Assembly: GCF_010435915.1 (NCBI RefSeq)
Contig: NZ_JAAFZH010000001.1
Coordinates: forward strand, 558,001 to 622,000
From: Spirosoma terrae
GTDB taxonomy: Bacteria > Bacteroidota > Bacteroidia > Cytophagales > Spirosomataceae
Reading direction: 5' to 3'
DNA: 64,000 nucleotides
Shown here piece after piece: positions 8,303-17,044 of the stretch. Each line of letters begins with the position of its first letter. Positions within the stretch are counted from its first letter, which is position 1. A model generated the notes under the pieces. That model saw only the letters and a program-made list of their open reading frames with translations, had not been told where the DNA came from and ran no database searches. Position numbers and translations under genes: made by a program.

Positions 8303-9169
8303 CTAAGGCTTCAGTTGCCGTTTGAAGAAATCCCAGGATTCCAGATATACATTAATATCGTTAGGATAATCGTGTTTTCCGCCTAATACTTTTAGAAGTG
8401 TAATTTCAGGTTTTCCCTTCTGCTTGTAGGTATAGCGTTCAATAATCTTACCATCGTTGGGATCGGTATCGGGTAAGAGTTGTTTTACGGGGTCGTTTTT
8501 ATAGCCTGCTAGCTCCGACCAGTAATGAAATGTTCTGTCGGTTGACCGCACCAGTCCCAGGCTGATAGCACCAGTAATTACCTCGCCACCCTGATAGGGG
8601 TTTACGGTATCATCGGTACCGTTGGTAATCATTACGGGAATTGCCAGTCGTTTTTCGGGGCAATCCAGATTATTGGTGTCGGGTAGGTTTGCGACAATGG
8701 CTGATATGGCCCGAAACCGTTCGGGTGCTGTTAACGCAAGTTTATAAGCCATATGGCCACCCCCCGACGTACCGACTACGAATATCTGTTTCGGATTGAT
8801 CTGATATTTTTTTTCGAAGTAACGTATCATTTCCTCGAAAAAGGCATTGTCGTTGATATTCTTCAGGTTTGCTTCTGAGTTCGCTGTTTTACGGCATTCG
8901 TTCCAAAAGTGCTTGTAGCCATCCGGATAGACCAGCAGTATATTCTCTTTAGGTACGATCTCTTCCAGCTTTCCTGCACCCCGTCTGATACCTACTCCGT
9001 CACCACCTGAACCATGTAGGACAAACAATAATGATGCTTTTGGGCGCGCTGGCGTTAAAAAATGAAACGTGCGCTGATTTCCCTCAATCAGCAGGGAATC
9101 ATTGATGAGCTGTCCTTTAACGGTATATATCCCGCTGGTCAGTAGTAGGAATAGTAGGCAAAGTCGCAT
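8303..9169 (-). CDS. Secreted PHB-depolymerase-like (LpqC family) esterase
   Basis: A serine hydrolase of the alpha/beta type, 288 residues from the start at 9169, which gives a proper signal peptide (MRLCLLFLLLTSG..., cut near VKGQ). LHGSGGDGVG forms the oxyanion region, the nucleophile is Ser135 in GTSGGGHMA, the acid is in NGTDDTVNPYQGG and the His is in GGKHDYPN. This family (COG3509) includes feruloyl and acetyl-xylan esterases as well as poly-hydroxybutyrate depolymerases. The substrate cannot be told from sequence, but a polysaccharide ester is as likely as PHB. It converges with the sugar isomerase-like gene, 11 bases apart, and is separated from nuoJ by a terminator. Confidence 0.85.
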   Translation of the reverse strand: MRLCLLFLLLTSGIYTVKGQLINDSLLIEGNQRTFHFLTPARPKASLLFVLHGSGGDGVGIRRGAGKLEEIVPKENILLVYPDGYKHFWNECRKTANSEANLKNINDNAFFEEMIRYFEKKYQINPKQIFVVGTSGGGHMAYKLALTAPERFRAISAIVANLPDTNNLDCPEKRLAIPVMITNGTDDTVNPYQGGEVITGAISLGLVRSTDRTFHYWSELAGYKNDPVKQLLPDTDPNDGKIIERYTYKQKGKPEITLLKVLGGKHDYPNDINVYLESWDFFKRQLKP

Positions 9170-9183
9170 ATCGTAAAAATAAG

Positions 9184-9206
9184 TAAGCCGCTCGTTGAGC
9201 GGCTTA
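9184..9206 (-). terminator. Rho-independent terminator of the nuo operon
   Basis: A 9-bp perfect stem (TAAGCCGCT / AGCGGCTTA) with loop CGTTG, 24 bases past the nuoJ stop. On the minus strand it is followed by CTTATTTTTACG. It separates the complex I operon from the esterase gene and marks its end before nuoK would be expected. Confidence 0.8.
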
Positions 9207-9230
9207 GTAGTCAACTAAAAGAACCATAGG

Positions 9231-9788
9231 TTAGAAATGGCGATCACCCGCTTCGCGCTTCCCGAGCATCACGGCTCCTACCATTGCTACCAGAAATAGT
9301 ACGGATACCAACTCGAAGGGTAATATGTAGTCGCTATAGAGAAGGCCACCAAGGTGTTCAACTAAACCCGTATTTGGATTAAATGACGTATTTGAACTAA
9401 CCGTGGTAACCTGCGCATTTTTGGCTCGGAAAATCGTAATCAGCATGACCATTAGCAGTCCGCCAACTACAACCGAAGCCATTTTGGTCAGGTTTGTTTT
9501 CGACTCTTCGTCTTCCCGGCGAAGGTTCAGGAACATGATGGTAAACAGGAAAAGTACCATAATAGCCCCCGCGTAGACGATGATATTAACAGCTGCCAGA
9601 AACTGCGCATTAAGCAAAATGTAATGACCAGACAGGCAAAAGAACGTAGCAATCAACGCCAGTACGCTATAGATTGGGTTACGAGCTGTTACAACACCAA
9701 TTGCACTAAAAAGCGTAAGAGCCGTTAGAACAAGAAACAGATAGCCGGTTGGCGTTAATGTCTTAAAGAAATTTAGAAATTCAGTCAT
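9231..9788 (-). CDS. nuoJ: NADH-quinone oxidoreductase subunit J
   Basis: Membrane subunit of respiratory complex I that helps to link quinone reduction to proton pumping. The protein is 185 residues with five predicted membrane helices. The TM2-TM3 region IFCLSG.../NIIVYAGAIMVLFLFTIMFL carries the VYAGAIMVLFLF motif that is the family signature. The last gene of the operon here, it follows nuoI by 38 bases. The usual next genes (nuoK, L, M, N) are missing and a terminator follows at once. Confidence 0.95.
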   Translation of the reverse strand: MTEFLNFFKTLTPTGYLFLVLTALTLFSAIGVVTARNPIYSVLALIATFFCLSGHYILLNAQFLAAVNIIVYAGAIMVLFLFTIMFLNLRREDEESKTNLTKMASVVVGGLLMVMLITIFRAKNAQVTTVSSNTSFNPNTGLVEHLGGLLYSDYILPFELVSVLFLVAMVGAVMLGKREAGDRHF

Positions 9789-9826
9789 AGCTCAGGTAAA
9801 TGTAGGACGATAGGAGGTAGGCTCGT

Positions 9827-10393
9827 CTACGTAGCGGCCCGTGTCAGACTCGGTTCAGTTGGGGTTGCTTTTACTTCAGAATTGTTGGCGCGAACGTAGC
9901 GATCGTCCATTTTTTCAACGAGCCGTTCTTTTCCATAAACAACTTCATCGCGTTCCATAAACACAGGAACCATGCGGTCGTGACGGAGATAAACCGCCTG
10001 CTTCGGACAAGCTTCTTCACACAGACCGCAGAAGATGCAACGTAGCATGTTGATTTCGTACACCGCTGCGTATTTCTCTTCGCGATAGAGGTTTTCTTCG
10101 CCTTTTTTGCGCTCGGCCGCTACCATCGAAATAGCTTCGGCAGGACAGGCAACCGCGCATAGACCGCAGGCTGTACAACGTTCACGGCCTTGCTCGTCGC
10201 GTTTCAGTACGTGGTGACCCCGGTAAACAGGACCCAGGTATTTCTTTACTTCTGGATATTGTATCGTTACCTTCTTTTTGAAAAGGTGGCTTATCGTGAT
10301 GCCCAGACCGCTAAAAAAAGCAGGTAAGTACATCTTCTCCGCCAGCGTCATTTCTTTATTGCTGACTTGTTTGGCTCTATTCGTTAGTTGCAT
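9827..10393 (-). CDS. nuoI: NADH-quinone oxidoreductase subunit I
   Basis: Carries two [4Fe-4S] clusters that pass electrons towards the quinone site in the peripheral arm. The protein is 188 residues. The two ferredoxin motifs are CTACGLCAVACP and CIFCGLCEEACP, each with the CxxCxxCxxxCP pattern. The N-terminal part has a short amphipathic stretch (PAFFSGLGITISHLFKKKV) that lies on the membrane. The C-terminal 40 residues are a family-variable tail. Confidence 0.96.
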   Translation of the reverse strand: MQLTNRAKQVSNKEMTLAEKMYLPAFFSGLGITISHLFKKKVTIQYPEVKKYLGPVYRGHHVLKRDEQGRERCTACGLCAVACPAEAISMVAAERKKGEENLYREEKYAAVYEINMLRCIFCGLCEEACPKQAVYLRHDRMVPVFMERDEVVYGKERLVEKMDDRYVRANNSEVKATPTEPSLTRAAT

Positions 10394-10400
10394 ACGATGT

Positions 10401-10464
10401 GTTTGAAGATTGTGGTTTGCGGTTTGAAACGATACGTAGCGGATTCAAACCGCAAACTTCAAAC
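10401..10464. repeat. Long hairpin in the nuoH-nuoI spacer
   Basis: Core arms GTTTGCGGTTTGAA (10415-10428) and TTCAAACCGCAAAC (10444-10457) pair perfectly around 15 bases. Outer arms GTTTGAAG (10401-10408) and CTTCAAAC (10457-10464) extend the stem past a bulge. It lies inside an operon, so it may be an mRNA-stabilising or processing element rather than a terminator; there is no T-run. Confidence 0.6.
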
Positions 10465-10472
10465 ATGATTTA

Positions 10473-11639
10473 TTACGACTGTTGCGTGAGCATTTCCCGT
10501 TTGGGTGCCTTCACCGTTGTTGTTATTGCCAATACGATCATGACGATCGCAATCAACCAGCTTGCGTACTTGAAATTGAATAACAATCCGGCACCGGTAA
10601 TAACAATATTCAGAATCGACAGTGGAATCAACGATTTCCAACCCAGGTTCATTAGTTGGTCGTAGCGGAAACGTGGAACCGTCCAGCGAACCCACATAAA
10701 GAAGAAAATAAAGAAGAAAATCTTCCCGAAGAAGAGAATGAACTGGATGGCCGTAGCAATATTATGGCCTGTGATGGCTCCCATCGACTTCTCTAAAGCA
10801 CTTCCTACTTCATTCATGAATGGGTAATGGAAACCACCGAAGTATAGTGTCGAAATGAAGGCAGACGACACGAACATGTTGATGTATTCGGCAAACAGAT
10901 AGAAACCGAGTTTCATCGAGCTATATTCAGTGTGATAACCACCAACCAGTTCCGTTTCGCACTCGGGTAAGTCGAACGGTGTACGGTTACATTCCGCAAA
11001 GGCACAGGTCAGGAATATAATGAATCCCAATGGCTGTGTAAATACGTTCCACTCAAAGAAACTAGCCTGTTCGTTCACAATAGAACGTAGCGACAGCGAG
11101 CCCGTCATCATCAGAATAGCAATGATGGACAAACCTAGCGCAATTTCGTAGCTGATATTCTGCGATGCGGCACGTATCGCACCGAGTAGTGAGAATTTGT
11201 TGTTCGAAGCCCAGCCACCGACCATAACGCCATACACGCCCAGCGATACAACGCCGAAAATGTAAAGTACGCCAATGTTTAGTTCTGTGCCCTGAAGCGG
11301 CACTTCATAACTGACTTTATCCCACATGAATCGAATGCTGTCGCCAAATGGAATAACAGCACTCGACATCAGAGCGGTCAGCATGGCTAAGCACGGGCCG
11401 AGAATAAACAGCCACTTGCTGGCCTGCGCCGGAATGAAGTCTTCTTTAAAGAACATTTTACCCGCATCTGCCAAAGGCTGCATGAGTCCCCAAACACCTG
11501 CGCGGTTAGGTCCCAGACGGTCTTGTAAAAAAGCAGCCGCTTTACGTTCTCCCCAGGTTGAGTAAGCCGCAATCAGGAGCGTTATGACGAAAAGAACCAG
11601 AATGATAATCCCTTTCGCAGATAATATGACTAGGTCCAT
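10473..11639 (-). CDS. nuoH: NADH-quinone oxidoreductase subunit H
   Basis: Membrane subunit of complex I that forms most of the quinone-access chamber. The protein is 388 residues with about eight to nine membrane helices. The conserved cytoplasmic loop ECNRTPFDLPECETELVGG followed by YHTEYSSMK is intact, and GPNRAGVWGLMQPLADAGK, typical of the first loop, is also present. It is separated from nuoG by a 103-base spacer with CAGTTTT repeats. Confidence 0.96.
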   Translation of the reverse strand: MDLVILSAKGIIILVLFVITLLIAAYSTWGERKAAAFLQDRLGPNRAGVWGLMQPLADAGKMFFKEDFIPAQASKWLFILGPCLAMLTALMSSAVIPFGDSIRFMWDKVSYEVPLQGTELNIGVLYIFGVVSLGVYGVMVGGWASNNKFSLLGAIRAASQNISYEIALGLSIIAILMMTGSLSLRSIVNEQASFFEWNVFTQPLGFIIFLTCAFAECNRTPFDLPECETELVGGYHTEYSSMKLGFYLFAEYINMFVSSAFISTLYFGGFHYPFMNEVGSALEKSMGAITGHNIATAIQFILFFGKIFFFIFFFMWVRWTVPRFRYDQLMNLGWKSLIPLSILNIVITGAGLLFNFKYASWLIAIVMIVLAITTTVKAPKREMLTQQS

Positions 11640-11646
11640 TTTTTTA

Positions 11647-11688
11647 AGTTTTCAATTTTCAGTTTTCAGTTTTCAGTTTTCAGTCAGT
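11647..11688. repeat. TTTTCAG tandem repeats in the nuoG-nuoH spacer
   Basis: A run of TTTTCA/TTTTCAG units fills 42 bases after nuoG. The 19-mer AGTTTTCAATTTTCAGTTT at 11647-11665 occurs again, exactly, at 16429-16447 in the nuoC-nuoD spacer. The sequence CTGAAAAC at 11703 can pair with a GTTTTCAG unit. Confidence 0.65.
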
Positions 11689-11742
11689 TTATGCAACTCT
11701 TCCTGAAAACTATAAACTGCAAACTCATTTACTGTAACTTAC

Positions 11743-12828
11743 TTAAGGTTCTGGTTCCAATGCCGAAGGTAACACTTTCGCAAAGCGTTCGGGAGCTAAT
11801 TGCTCGATTTGCAACTGTGACGTATCGCGCTCATCGTGAATCTGCTTGTACTCTGCTGCGGCCAGCCGCTGACCAAACGAAGGTTTGATTGTATCGGCCC
11901 GGTACTTATTGGCTGAGATAACCGAACTGCGCGATATTTTGGTTGGACCCTCAATCGTCCAGTCGCTGGTTTTCTTCGTCTCAAAGCGGCACGTATTACA
12001 AATGAACTCAGTAACCTCGTTCCATTCATTTTTACGGGCCGTAACACGTATCACCTCTTCTCCCCGATACCAGAGCGTTACGTTGCCCGAGCAGGTTGGG
12101 CAATCGCGGTGAGCATCGACGGGCTTCGAGAACCAAACCCGACTTTTGAACCGATACGTCTTGTCGGTCAATGCACCTACCGGACATACGTCGATTACGT
12201 TGCCTGAGAAATCATTATCGATCGCTTTCTCAATGTACGTACCAATTTCAGCCGCGTCGCCACGCCCCAATACGCCGTGAACCCGCTTGTTCGTAATCTG
12301 ATCGGCCGTAAATACACAGCGATAGCACAGGATGCAGCGCGTCATGTGCAACTGAATATATGGGCCTAGATCATGCTTTTCGAACGTGCGACGGTCTTCT
12401 TCATAACGTGTTGTAACCTTGCCATGATCGAATGCGAAGTTCTGCAGGTCGCACTCGCCAGCCTGATCGCAAACGGGGCAATCGAGTGGGTGATTCAACA
12501 GCAGGAACTCAACGATTCCGTTGCGAGCATCTACTACCTGCGGATTAGTCGTATTTTCTACGATCATCCCATCCTGAACGGCGGTTAAGCAGGAAGCTAC
12601 CAGTTTTGGCATAGGCCGTGGGTCTTTCGCCGACCCGGCGGCAACACGTACCAGACAGGCCCGGCATTTGCCGCCACTGCCTTTCAATGGCTGATAGTAA
12701 CACATGGCCGGAGGAGCCACCTCCGGACCAATTTTGCGGGCGGCCTGCAAAATGGTCGTTCCCGGCTCCACTTCGACTTCAATACCGTCGATGGTAACTT
12801 TCAACAATTGCGGCTTTACGTCTTCCAT
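11743..12828 (-). CDS. nuoG: NADH-quinone oxidoreductase subunit G, short form
   Basis: Electron-transfer subunit of the complex I peripheral arm. It has only 361 residues where many bacteria have 700-900; the molybdopterin-like C-terminal domain is absent, as in other Bacteroidota (family knowledge). The [2Fe-2S] ligands are Cys43, 55, 58 and 80. The His-ligated cluster is HPLDCPVCDQAGEC (His113, Cys117, 120, 126). The next cluster uses Cys165, 168, 171 and 215 in RCILCYRC and VCPVGAL. A last set, Cys243, 246, 277 and 280 (CPTC and CNTC), sits where the N7 cluster would be but with a CxxC...CxxC layout. It is 13 bases downstream of the DUF29-like gene. Confidence 0.93.
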   Translation of the reverse strand: MEDVKPQLLKVTIDGIEVEVEPGTTILQAARKIGPEVAPPAMCYYQPLKGSGGKCRACLVRVAAGSAKDPRPMPKLVASCLTAVQDGMIVENTTNPQVVDARNGIVEFLLLNHPLDCPVCDQAGECDLQNFAFDHGKVTTRYEEDRRTFEKHDLGPYIQLHMTRCILCYRCVFTADQITNKRVHGVLGRGDAAEIGTYIEKAIDNDFSGNVIDVCPVGALTDKTYRFKSRVWFSKPVDAHRDCPTCSGNVTLWYRGEEVIRVTARKNEWNEVTEFICNTCRFETKKTSDWTIEGPTKISRSSVISANKYRADTIKPSFGQRLAAAEYKQIHDERDTSQLQIEQLAPERFAKVLPSALEPEP

Positions 12829-12841
12829 TCGCTGCTACAGC

Positions 12842-13273
12842 TCAAATTTTGTAATTAATAATTCGGTCGAAGGCTTCCTGCTTAATTTGCTCAGCATCGA
12901 TCATCGCTGCTAGTTGTTCTGCATTGTATGCTCCTCCGAATGCCTCTTCTGCGGCTTCCTTTAGTGAAAAAGAGAATGACTCATCAATGGCAGCTTTCAT
13001 TTCCTCTGGTTTTAAATAAAAGCCACCTGCGGTACGTCGTTTATTCGCTTTAAAAATACCAAATAACGCATGGTTGATAGATCGCTTCCATGAGCTTGTT
13101 ATTCGGGATTCTGCTTTTTGTTTAATTAAATGAATGAGTAAAACGGCTAAAAAACTTTCAACTTTGGCAATCTTATCATCTTTAGCCATTTCATCCATTT
13201 CATCAATCAGAGTCAATGCGCCAGTATAATCCTGCTCCTCTATCAGTTTTCGCAATGTCTCTAATTCTTCCAT
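12842..13273 (-). CDS. DUF29-like protein inside the nuo operon
   Basis: A protein of 143 residues starting with MEELETLRKLIEEQD; the longer frame to 13369 overlaps the end of nuoF and is rejected. The middle part, IDEMDEMAKDDK followed by FLAVLLIHLIKQK, and then SWKRSINHAL, match the DUF29 pattern (IEEIESMGKSEK, LLMHLLKW, SWR.SI) known mainly from cyanobacteria. It is helical, charged and cytoplasmic. It lies 13 bases after nuoF and 13 before nuoG, so it is surely co-transcribed with complex I. Base composition is more AT-rich than in the neighbours, which suggests insertion by transfer. Its role is unknown; it could be a passenger or an assembly aid. The DUF29 assignment is from memory of the family pattern. 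Confidence 0.7.
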   Translation of the reverse strand: MEELETLRKLIEEQDYTGALTLIDEMDEMAKDDKIAKVESFLAVLLIHLIKQKAESRITSSWKRSINHALFGIFKANKRRTAGGFYLKPEEMKAAIDESFSFSLKEAAEEAFGGAYNAEQLAAMIDAEQIKQEAFDRIINYKI

Positions 13274-13286
13274 AAAAATTTTATGG

Positions 13287-14627
13287 TTATACCAATGCCA
13301 TTTCGCCCCGGTATACGGCACCGGGTTGAGTAGCTTCGGCTGGATGGTCAATGTGCCACTGGAACTCATCGCGGAAGTGCCGGATAGCGCTGGCTACCGG
13401 CCATGCTGCTGCGTCGCCCAATGGACAGATGGTATTTCCTTCGATTTTTTTCGCTACATCGACCAGCAAATCAATGTCTTGCTGGTGGCCGTGGCCGTAT
13501 TCAATGCGATGGAGAACTTTCTCCATCCATCCAGTTCCTTCGCGGCAGGGACTACACTGACCACAGGATTCGTGATGGTAGAATCGGGAGAAATTCCAGG
13601 TGTTACGTACGATACAGGCCGTTTCGTCGAAAACAATGAAACCACCCGAGCCTAGCATGGTACCCGTTGCAAAACCACCATCCGACAGCGATTCGTAGCT
13701 CATCAGGCGTTTTTCACCATTAGCTAAGGTAAGCGCAAGGTTTGATGGCAAAATGGGTACTGATGAACCACCTGCTACGAGGGCTTTGAACTTATGACCG
13801 GGACGGATACCGCCACACCATTCATCGGCAAAAATGAAATCTTCAACTGGAACACCAAGCTCAATTTCGTAAACACCTGGCTTCCGGATATGACCCGATG
13901 CCGAAATCAATTTCGTGCCAGTGCTACGTCCGATGCCAATGGCCGCATACGCATCACCACCGTTATTGACAATCCACGACGTAGTAGCAATTGATTCTAC
14001 GTTGTTAACCACCGTTGGAGACTGGTAAAGTCCTTTCACAGCAGGAAACGGTGGTTTGTTACGTGGGTTTCCGCGTTTACCTTCCAGCGATTCGAGTAAC
14101 GCTGTTTCTTCACCGCAGATATAGGCACCGCCACCGGGTTGTACAACCAGTTCAAGGTCGTAACCCGAACCAAGAATATTTTTCCCCAGGAAACCTTTTG
14201 CTTTTGCTTCGGCAATGGCTTTTTCAAGGATATGAATGACATACATCAATTCACCCCGAACGTAGATGAACGATTTGTTGGCTCCCAGCGCATATGATGA
14301 AACAATCATCCCCTCAATAAGTAAGTGAGGAATCATCTTCATCAAATAGTGGTCTTTAAACGTACCGGGCTCCGATTCGTCGGCGTTGCAGACCAGATAC
14401 CGTGGAACACCTTCGGGTTTGGCCAGGAAGCTCCATTTCATGCCCATTGGGAAGCCTGCTCCACCACGACCACGAACGCCAGCTTTCTTGACTTCTTCAA
14501 CAATGGCGTCGGGCGTCATCGTTTTCAGGGCTTTTTCAACAGCGGTGTAGCCGCCATGTTTCCGGTAAACGTCGAATGTTTCGATGCCGGGAACGTTAAT
14601 ATGCTCGGTTAAAATTTTGGTAGCCAT
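13287..14627 (-). CDS. nuoF: NADH-quinone oxidoreductase subunit F
   Basis: The NADH-oxidising subunit of complex I, holding FMN and one [4Fe-4S] cluster. The protein is 446 residues. GRGGAGFPMGMKW (residues 53-65) and GGGAYICGEETALLESLEG (165-183) form the NADH and FMN sites. CGQCSPC (Cys355, 358, 361) with Cys401 in TICPLGDAA ligate the cluster. The gene starts three bases after nuoE, suggesting translational coupling. Confidence 0.97.
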   Translation of the reverse strand: MATKILTEHINVPGIETFDVYRKHGGYTAVEKALKTMTPDAIVEEVKKAGVRGRGGAGFPMGMKWSFLAKPEGVPRYLVCNADESEPGTFKDHYLMKMIPHLLIEGMIVSSYALGANKSFIYVRGELMYVIHILEKAIAEAKAKGFLGKNILGSGYDLELVVQPGGGAYICGEETALLESLEGKRGNPRNKPPFPAVKGLYQSPTVVNNVESIATTSWIVNNGGDAYAAIGIGRSTGTKLISASGHIRKPGVYEIELGVPVEDFIFADEWCGGIRPGHKFKALVAGGSSVPILPSNLALTLANGEKRLMSYESLSDGGFATGTMLGSGGFIVFDETACIVRNTWNFSRFYHHESCGQCSPCREGTGWMEKVLHRIEYGHGHQQDIDLLVDVAKKIEGNTICPLGDAAAWPVASAIRHFRDEFQWHIDHPAEATQPGAVYRGEMALV

Positions 14628-14630
14628 TCC

Positions 14631-15134
14631 TTACTTCGACAGTTCGTCAATGATTTCGTCTACGCGCTCGTTAGTCAGATTCATGTAGTATTTTTCCCGA
14701 ATCTGGAAAACGGGTCCCATACCGCAGGCAGCCAGACATTCTACTTCTTTAAGTGTAAATTGCCCGTCTACTGTAGTTTGGCCTGTCTCGATGCCAAGGC
14801 GCTGCTTCAGGTGAGCCAGTACGTCTTCTCCACCCATCAGGCAGCAAGGGCCTGTGCGGCAATATTCGATGACGTGTTTACCAACCGGCTCAATATGATA
14901 CATGGTGTAGAACGTAGCTACCTCATATACTTCAATTGGTTGAATATCGAGAAGTCGTGCTACGTAGTCCATACCTTCGGGGCTGGTCCAGCCTTCCTGC
15001 TCCTGTAGCAGATGAAGCAATGGCAATAAAGCCGATTTCTGCCGACCTTCGGGGTAACGTGCAATAATTTCCTCGGCTTTGGCTAACCGTTCGGGGGTGA
15101 AAACTACCGCCTTATTTTCAAGAGTCTTACTCAT
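14631..15134 (-). CDS. nuoE: NADH-quinone oxidoreductase subunit E
   Basis: Thioredoxin-like subunit with one [2Fe-2S] cluster (N1a), partner of NuoF. The protein is 167 residues. Ligands are Cys92 and Cys97 in CRTGPCCLMG and Cys133 and Cys137 in CLAACGMGP. The N-terminal part (SALLPLLHLLQEQEGW) is the usual helical lead-in. Confidence 0.96.
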   Translation of the reverse strand: MSKTLENKAVVFTPERLAKAEEIIARYPEGRQKSALLPLLHLLQEQEGWTSPEGMDYVARLLDIQPIEVYEVATFYTMYHIEPVGKHVIEYCRTGPCCLMGGEDVLAHLKQRLGIETGQTTVDGQFTLKEVECLAACGMGPVFQIREKYYMNLTNERVDEIIDELSK

Positions 15135-15180
15135 AGTTTAAAACTATAAACCGCTCGTTTTGCGGCCAGTGAAAACTGTG

Positions 15181-16413
15181 TTACGCATCCAGTTCGCCTG
15201 CAATAACATTCATGCTACTCATGATGATAATGGCATCTGACAGAGTCAGTCCCTTACACATTTCCGGATAAGCCTGGTAATAAATAAAGCATGGCCGACG
15301 GAAATGCAGACGATACGGCGCACGGCCACCATCACTAATCAAATAGAAGCCTAATTCACCATTACCACCCTCAACAGCGTGGTACACTTCGCCAACTGGA
15401 GCATCAATTTCACCCATCACAATTTTAAAGTGATAGATGAGCGCTTCCATGTTTTTGTACACTTCCTGTTTAGGCGGCAAATAATATTGTGGGGCATCAG
15501 CGTAATAGGAACCTTCGGGCAGGTTGTCCATTGCCTGCTTGATGATCCGTAAGCTCTGCCACATTTCTTCACTACGTACCATATAGCGGTCATACGTATC
15601 ACCGTTCTGACCGATGGGAATATCGAACTCGAAATCATCATAAGACGAATACGGATTCATAACCCGTACGTCGTAATCGACACCAGCAGCCCGCAGGTTT
15701 GGGCCCGTGAAACCGTAGCTAAGCGCGCGTTCGGCCGTAATGCTTCCTACGTTGATCACGCGGTCCATGAAAATCCGGTTACGATTAAACAGATTTTCGA
15801 ACTCCTGCAACACTTTCGGGAAACGTACCAGAAACTCACGAATCTTGCGGATGGCTGTTGGCGATAAATCACGCTCCATACCACCGATACGTCCCATATT
15901 GGTAGTCAGACGCGCACCGCAGATCTCTTCGTAGATATCGTAGATTTTTTCGCGTTCCTGGAAAACGTAGGTAAAACCGGTGAGTGCCCCAGCATCGGCA
16001 CCCAAAATACCGTTACAAACGATGTGGTCGGCAATACGAGCCAACTCCATCATAATAACCCGGATATATTGTGCCCGTTTCGGAATATCGATTCCCAACA
16101 GTTTCTCCACCGTCATGTGCCATCCCATGTTGTTGATGGGGGAGGAGCAATAATTCATCCGGTCGGTAAGCGTCGTGATCTGGTAGAACGGACGACGTTC
16201 GGCGATTTTTTCGAACGCCCGGTGAATGTAGCCAACCGTTTGCTCGCCCGACACAATTTTCTCCCCATCCATCTGCAGGATGTTCTGGAAAATACCGTGT
16301 GTAGCCGGGTGAGTTGGCCCAAGGTTAAGCGTCGTGAGTTCGTTGACGTACTGAACTGGACCTTGTTCGGCTGGTAGGTTTTTGTTCGCTATATCGAGAT
16401 CTTCAGAAACCAT
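15181..16413 (-). CDS. nuoD: NADH-quinone oxidoreductase subunit D
   Basis: The 49-kDa subunit that builds the quinone-reduction site with NuoB. The protein is 410 residues from the ATG at 16413; a TTG start at 16437 is possible but lies in a spacer repeat. LNLGPTHPATHG near the N-terminus contains the His that lines the quinone site, and the C-terminal part, FRRPCFIYYQAYPEM followed by DAIIIMSSMNVIAGELD, is typical. NuoC and NuoD are separate proteins here, not fused. Confidence 0.96.
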   Translation of the reverse strand: MVSEDLDIANKNLPAEQGPVQYVNELTTLNLGPTHPATHGIFQNILQMDGEKIVSGEQTVGYIHRAFEKIAERRPFYQITTLTDRMNYCSSPINNMGWHMTVEKLLGIDIPKRAQYIRVIMMELARIADHIVCNGILGADAGALTGFTYVFQEREKIYDIYEEICGARLTTNMGRIGGMERDLSPTAIRKIREFLVRFPKVLQEFENLFNRNRIFMDRVINVGSITAERALSYGFTGPNLRAAGVDYDVRVMNPYSSYDDFEFDIPIGQNGDTYDRYMVRSEEMWQSLRIIKQAMDNLPEGSYYADAPQYYLPPKQEVYKNMEALIYHFKIVMGEIDAPVGEVYHAVEGGNGELGFYLISDGGRAPYRLHFRRPCFIYYQAYPEMCKGLTLSDAIIIMSSMNVIAGELDA

Positions 16414-16428
16414 GTTAAAAGAGTTTAT

Positions 16429-16447
16429 AGTTTTCAATTTTCAGTTT
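16429..16447. repeat. Copy of the 19-base nuo spacer repeat
   Basis: AGTTTTCAATTTTCAGTTT, identical to 11647-11665. It lies just upstream of the nuoD start, in the nuoC-nuoD spacer. The words TTTATAG, TTTGTAG and GCAGAG that follow are of the same degenerate style. Confidence 0.65.
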
Positions 16448-16504
16448 GTAGTTCGCAGAGCAGATAGAGCCGCTGAAAACGACAAGCTGGGAACCGAAAA
16501 CTCT

Positions 16505-17005
16505 TTATCGTCCAAACAACGCGTCAATTTTATCTTCCCGAGTTGAATCTTCCAGCGGATATTCTTTGCGCATAGGGTGGTAATCCATTTCCTCCATATT
16601 CAGAATGCGACGAAGATCGGGGTGACCGTCAAAAATTACGCCAAACAGATCAAAGGTTTCCCGCTCCATCCAGTTGGCGCTGGCATACAACGTAGTGGCT
16701 GTTGGAATATGAATGTCTTCTGCTGTTAGGTAGACTTTGATCCGTAGCCGGAAATTATTGATCAGACTGTGCAGGTGATAAACAACGCAGAATTCTTTAC
16801 CCGGCGAATCTGGATAATGAATGGCTGTAATGTCTGTCAAAAAACTAACCTGATACGTAGTGTGATCTTTCAGGTACGTTATCAACGGAATAATGTTCTC
16901 CCGCGTCGTTGAAAAGGTTAGCAGATTGTATGGATCATCAAAATCACGAACGGATTCGCCAAACTGATTAATTATGGTCTGCGCAACTTCCTCGTTGGTC
17001 AGCAT
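16505..17005 (-). CDS. nuoC: NADH-quinone oxidoreductase subunit C
   Basis: The 30-kDa structural subunit of the complex I connecting module. The protein is 166 residues. The signature ERETFDLFGVIFDGHPDL (the E-R-E-x-x-D-hydrophobic-G pattern), followed by RRILNMEEMDYHPMRKEYPL, is complete. No cofactor is bound by this subunit. Confidence 0.95.
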   Translation of the reverse strand: MLTNEEVAQTIINQFGESVRDFDDPYNLLTFSTTRENIIPLITYLKDHTTYQVSFLTDITAIHYPDSPGKEFCVVYHLHSLINNFRLRIKVYLTAEDIHIPTATTLYASANWMERETFDLFGVIFDGHPDLRRILNMEEMDYHPMRKEYPLEDSTREDKIDALFGR

Positions 17006-17044
17006 ACTGGTGGGGTGAACTAATGATTGACTAATTAGCTATTA

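Noticed and set aside
10399-10695. Two small frames over the nuoH end and the nuoH-nuoI spacer
   Set aside because: They overlap nuoH and a hairpin; no support for coding.
11647-11690. Tandem TTTTCAG units considered as CRISPR-like
   Set aside because: The unit is only seven bases, without spacers of constant length, and no cas genes are near.
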